Source: Bacillota bacterium (lineage in GTDB: Bacteria > Bacillota > Clostridia > Oscillospirales > Ruminococcaceae). Taken from it: a stretch of DNA of 7,816 nucleotides. The stretch is from contig JAEZTV010000035.1 of assembly GCA_023421245.1 (NCBI GenBank), forward strand, positions 1 through 7,816. The letters are read 5' to 3'. The position numbers were made by a program, and so were the translations under genes. Position 1 is the first letter of the stretch. Every line of letters begins with the position of its first letter. The notes beneath the pieces were generated by a model. It was not told the DNA's origin, made no database searches, and saw nothing but the letters and a program-made list of their open reading frames with translations. Below, in pieces: positions 5,398 through 7,816 of this stretch.

Positions 5398-5640
5398 CGG
5401 GCGGGGTTGTTGCCGTGTATAGCTGATTAGCACTCCTTCGGGGGTGATTGACTATAATATTAGTACACGCGCTTTCCCGATCATTGCAAGCGAGGGTAGA
5501 CAGGAACCGGTTCGTATATGGCTGGCGCCGCGGCTGCCACCCTGTTGTTGACCGCGCTTATTCCCACCCGACTTTTCATCTTATGAAGCAGTATCGGTGT
5601 ATCAAATACAACAACTTACCTGGCGGGTCTTGTTTATGAC
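5398..5640 (+). ncRNA. Candidate structured RNA (independent ncRNA or structured ridA 3' UTR)
   Basis: No convincing gene lies in 5369-5724, yet the stretch is GC-rich and full of complementary segments. Long-range CGGGCGGGG (5398-5406) pairs with UCCCACCCG (5562-5570), with one C-A mismatch. CGUGUA/UACACG (5414-5419 with 5464-5469) encloses CACUCC-UUCG-GGGGUG (5431-5446), a canonical C(UUCG)G tetraloop. CGCUU/AAGCG pairs 5470-5474 with 5488-5492. AGGGU/ACCCU pairs 5493-5497 with 5539-5543. GTTGTTG occurs at 5406-5412 and 5544-5550, and its complement CAACAAC at 5609-5615, so alternative pairings exist. The UUCG loop and a U-G pair in its stem favour the plus strand, although the long-range stem is ambiguous. 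A weak TATACT box (5360-5365) overlaps the ridA stop. I could not assign an RNA family. Confidence 0.4.
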
Positions 5641-5641
5641 A

Positions 5642-5682
5642 GCAAAAGCGGATTCTGGATTGCAGAATCCGCTTTGTGCTTT
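5642..5682. terminator. Bidirectional terminator between the ridA region and the mannanase gene
   Basis: A 13-bp perfect stem (5645-5657 with 5663-5675) with a GATTG loop, extendable by GCA/TGC past one bulged base. It is followed by TTTGTTG on the plus strand and has a T4 run on the minus strand. It serves convergent transcripts; the mannanase stop is about 45 nt away. Confidence 0.85.
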
Positions 5683-5724
5683 GTTGCGCCGAAAATGAAG
5701 ATAGGTCTATCGTTTGGAATGGAA

Positions 5725-7440
5725 TTAGCCGGTTACCGTGTCTGCCGGTGCTTTCCGCCTGCGCTTGCGCGCAAGTAAAACGCCAAGCACTGCGGACAGT
5801 GCCGCAAACGCTCCCGCGCAGATTGCAGCGGCGATGAGCAGCGGTGCCGACGCGCCGATGTAGGCATCCTTTGACATCACGGGCTTTTGCGCCTTGGGGT
5901 TGATCTGCGGCAGTTCATCCAATGTGATTACCTTTTCGTGGCTGTATACCTTGCGCAGCATATTAAGCTCGGTAAACTCATCTGAGTAGGGCCGGTCATC
6001 ATAATTCATATCCACGGTAAACTCCCGATACCACGGAGCAAACCACGACCAGAGGCCGCCGTCCTTGAGCAGCAGATCAGGGTCTGGGATCACACCCGTT
6101 TCGGTAAGTGCGAGAATCTTGTTTGCAGAGGTATACTGCATTGCAATCGCAAAACGTTCTACCTGTGAGGAGTAGTCATGCTTATCGGCGTAGATGTCCT
6201 CACCGATGATGTCCACCGTGGCATCGCCGGGGTACCAGGATGCCAACGGATCGGTGTCGTTGTGCTGGCCGTTCCATATCCAGATGAGGTTGTTCAGCCC
6301 ATGGTGGTTAACCATGCGGTCATACATCAGGTTCCACAGCGCCTTATAGTTCTCACTGCCCGCCGTACCCCACCAGAACCATCCGCCGCTCGCTTCGTGC
6401 AGCGGACGCCACAGCACCGGCACACCGTTCTCCTGCAAAATCTTTAACTGCTCGCTGATAAGGTCGATGTCCTTGATAAGAAGGTCGTAGCCCTCGGGAT
6501 CCTGCTCATTCATTGCTGCCGCAAGGTCAAAGTTGGTGGCGTTTTTATAGAAACTCTTATTCCATGGGTTATCAGCAGCATCCACAATATCCTTGGGCGA
6601 ATACCAGTGCCAGCAAAAGGTGACAATTCCCCCCTTGTTCCACCAGTCGATTGCAAGCTCGGTGATATATTGCGGCTCTGTCAGCCTCTCTTTGCTGAGA
6701 GAGGAGTAGTACATATAATCAAATCCCAGTATGGCGGGGTATTTGCCCGTTTGCCGGTAAATCGCCTGTGCCTCCGGTCCGTCAATGCCTTCGGAATACT
6801 GGCCGGACAAAATTACCTCGCCGTAACTTTCGGAGAGATACCGCATCAACGCCTTGGCCTCCTCGGTGGCGTTTGGGTTGACAAGTGCAGCATCTGCAGA
6901 CAGTGCACCAATCTTTGGCATCTGCTTAACCACCACCAATGCGTCTATGTAAAAATACCCCCAATTCTCGGTAATGCGCACCGTGTGTTTGCCCGCGGTC
7001 AGCTCCGCTTCCACCGTGCGTTTGAAAAATTCGTTGCCCTTCGGCGAGACCAGCGCCTCATACTTGATATCACCGTCATCAATGCGTACGTCGTTCTTTT
7101 TATCTTCATAGGGGGAGCAGCTGAGAAAAACCAGGTCGTATTTGGCATCCTCCGATATCTCAATTTCAAAGGTAATTGTTGAAAAGTCGTTATCTGAGTT
7201 GCTGAATTGTCCGACAAAACCGGTGCCGGAGTACCCTTGAATGGTACCGGCTTCATCATAGAACTCGGTAACAATTTCGGTGTTTTCAAGAATCGCATCC
7301 TCCGCCTCGTACACTGTGCCGCCAAGCGCACTGTAATCAAGCGTTTTTGCACCCACTAGTGTCGGCATAAGCGGGGCGGTCGCAAGGGATATGCAGACGA
7401 TGAACCCCAATAAGCGTTTTGTTTTCAAGTTCTCACACAT
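5725..7440 (-). CDS. GH26 endo-beta-1,4-mannanase with CBM35-like module and C-terminal membrane anchor
   Basis: A secreted glycoside hydrolase that should cleave beta-1,4-mannan backbones at the cell surface. Order: signal peptide (about 1-31); CBM35-like carbohydrate-binding module (about 42-172, beginning YEAEDAILEN and ending YFYIDALVVV); GH26 TIM barrel (about 180-505); linker; TM segment (about 530-556); then RKRRRK. Catalytic residues follow the GH26 pattern: acid/base Glu349 in WRPLHEASGGWFWW and nucleophile Glu447 in LTETG. FCWHWYSP (275-282) and SWYPGD (401-406) are further family features. The anchor is a plain hydrophobic helix plus basic tail with no LPXTG. Start uncertainty: ATG 7440 directly abuts GAGAGG, giving no spacing. 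TTG at 7428 (codon 5, MKTKRLLGF) would give a more typical signal peptide and is a serious alternative. Substrate is inferred; some GH26 members act on other beta-glucans or xylans. Confidence 0.93.
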   Translation of the reverse strand: MCENLKTKRLLGFIVCISLATAPLMPTLVGAKTLDYSALGGTVYEAEDAILENTEIVTEFYDEAGTIQGYSGTGFVGQFSNSDNDFSTITFEIEISEDAKYDLVFLSCSPYEDKKNDVRIDDGDIKYEALVSPKGNEFFKRTVEAELTAGKHTVRITENWGYFYIDALVVVKQMPKIGALSADAALVNPNATEEAKALMRYLSESYGEVILSGQYSEGIDGPEAQAIYRQTGKYPAILGFDYMYYSSLSKERLTEPQYITELAIDWWNKGGIVTFCWHWYSPKDIVDAADNPWNKSFYKNATNFDLAAAMNEQDPEGYDLLIKDIDLISEQLKILQENGVPVLWRPLHEASGGWFWWGTAGSENYKALWNLMYDRMVNHHGLNNLIWIWNGQHNDTDPLASWYPGDATVDIIGEDIYADKHDYSSQVERFAIAMQYTSANKILALTETGVIPDPDLLLKDGGLWSWFAPWYREFTVDMNYDDRPYSDEFTELNMLRKVYSHEKVITLDELPQINPKAQKPVMSKDAYIGASAPLLIAAAICAGAFAALSAVLGVLLARKRRRKAPADTVTG

Positions 7441-7548
7441 CCTCTCGGTATTGTTCTTTGAGGGAATAGAAAAAGATCTTTAAAATCCAATAGCTTTAAC
7501 TAACAATTAGCTCACCGTATAGGTAAATAGTAAGCGTTTGTTAAGTTT

Positions 7549-7577
7549 ATAGTAAAGTAATTTTATGCGAATGTCAA
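7549..7577 (-). promoter_or_regulatory. Near-consensus sigma-A promoter of the mannanase gene
   Basis: On the minus strand: TTGACA (7572-7577), exactly 17 nt, then TACTAT (7549-7554). The predicted start near 7542 gives a leader of about 100 nt, AT-rich and without an obvious strong hairpin. The -35 box lies only 6 bp from the truncated transposase ORF. Confidence 0.82.
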
Positions 7578-7583
7578 CAATTT

Positions 7584-7775
7584 CTATAATTTTCCCTTAA
7601 CAGCTTGGCATCTGTAGTCATGTACTGTTCGAGTTGCGGCTCCGCAATCCGGACAGTGATGCGTCTTAAGCTCCATTTCAATTTCAATCACTGTAGAGGT
7701 TTTAGTTTGTTCAACCTTTTTTACAATTACCCCTTTTAATCCGAGCAGCTTTTCGATAGAATAAGAGCAGAGCAT
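7584..7775 (-). pseudogene. Truncated ISL3-family (IS204/IS1001/IS1096/IS1165) transposase, N-terminus only
   Basis: The 63-residue ORF starts MLCSYSIEKLLGLKGVIVKK, then a strand (TSTVIEIEMELK), a zinc-finger half CPDCG and VHDYRCQAVKG. This order is the N-terminal zinc-ribbon/helix-turn-helix lead of ISL3-family transposases, which normally run to about 400 residues with a DDE catalytic domain. Here it ends after KGKL at a stop, and the following minus-strand sequence is the mannanase promoter. The C-terminal 80-85% is therefore missing and the fragment cannot be active. The preferred start is ATG 7775, with AGGAGG at 7785-7790 (9-nt spacing); an upstream in-frame ATG at 7811 is less likely. 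The left end of the element would lie at or beyond the window's right edge; I could not identify a terminal inverted repeat. Confidence 0.78.
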
Positions 7776-7816
7776 AATCGATTCCCTCCTAATGGTGTGT
7801 CGCAATTCCATTTTAG

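Noticed and set aside
5528..5543. Minus-strand AGGGTGGCAGCCGCGG resembles the T-box motif AGGGUGGNACCGCG
   Set aside because: It has an inserted base relative to the consensus, no specifier or stem I features, and no minus-strand gene downstream; the next gene is ridA on the plus strand.
5448..5639. A 63-codon plus-strand open frame in the region after ridA
   Set aside because: No ribosome binding site at suitable spacing, no recognisable protein features, and the segment is dominated by inverted repeats, so RNA structure explains it better.
6607..7182. A 191-codon plus-strand open frame
   Set aside because: Antisense to the GH26 gene, whose CBM35-like and catalytic motifs are unmistakable; no ribosome binding site or family resemblance.

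Overview
The window most likely comes from an anaerobic low- to mid-GC Firmicute of the class Clostridia (Oscillospiraceae/Ruminococcaceae-like). This rests on strong AAGGAG/GGAGG ribosome binding sites, TTGACA/TATAAT promoters, a lipoprotein-type sugar-binding protein, a Clostridia-style stand-alone Smr protein and a membrane-anchored GH26 mannanase. It is an inference from gene style; there is no rRNA or other marker gene.

Layout, left to right. 1-1136 (-): N-terminal part of a methyl-accepting chemotaxis protein that runs off the left edge. Two candidate promoters lie behind it, spanned by a 12-bp inverted repeat. 1329-1673 (-): small Smr-domain protein. 1810-2616 (+): two-TM protein with an extracytoplasmic sensor-like domain and no recognisable output domain. 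2746-3057 (+): small three-TM protein of DUF4870/Tic20-like type. A bidirectional terminator follows. 3200-4621 (-): family 1 extracellular solute-binding lipoprotein. Its promoter lies about 200 nt upstream, and the leader can fold into a nested four-way junction. 4982-5368 (+): ridA. 5369-5640: a gene-free stretch rich in complementary segments, including a C(UUCG)G hairpin, so a candidate non-coding RNA or structured 3' UTR. 5642-5682: terminator. 5725-7440 (-): secreted, membrane-anchored GH26 beta-mannanase with an N-terminal CBM35-like module, driven by a near-consensus promoter. 7584-7775 (-): truncated N-terminus of an ISL3-family transposase ending next to that promoter.

How it fits together. 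Most genes act at the cell surface: a chemoreceptor, an orphan sensor-like protein, a sugar-type binding lipoprotein and a mannan-degrading enzyme. A role in sensing and using plant beta-mannans is plausible but inferred; the genes are mostly separate transcription units, not one operon. RidA and Smr are housekeeping functions.

The best candidate for something undescribed is the leader RNA of the solute-binding protein gene (minus strand, about 4823 to 4622). Six helices nest in one architecture. Two of them contain a G-U pair that forms only on the minus strand and would be an A-C mismatch on the plus strand. A segment of the closing helix can instead pair with a downstream hairpin near the start codon. 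I could not match it to a riboswitch class I know.
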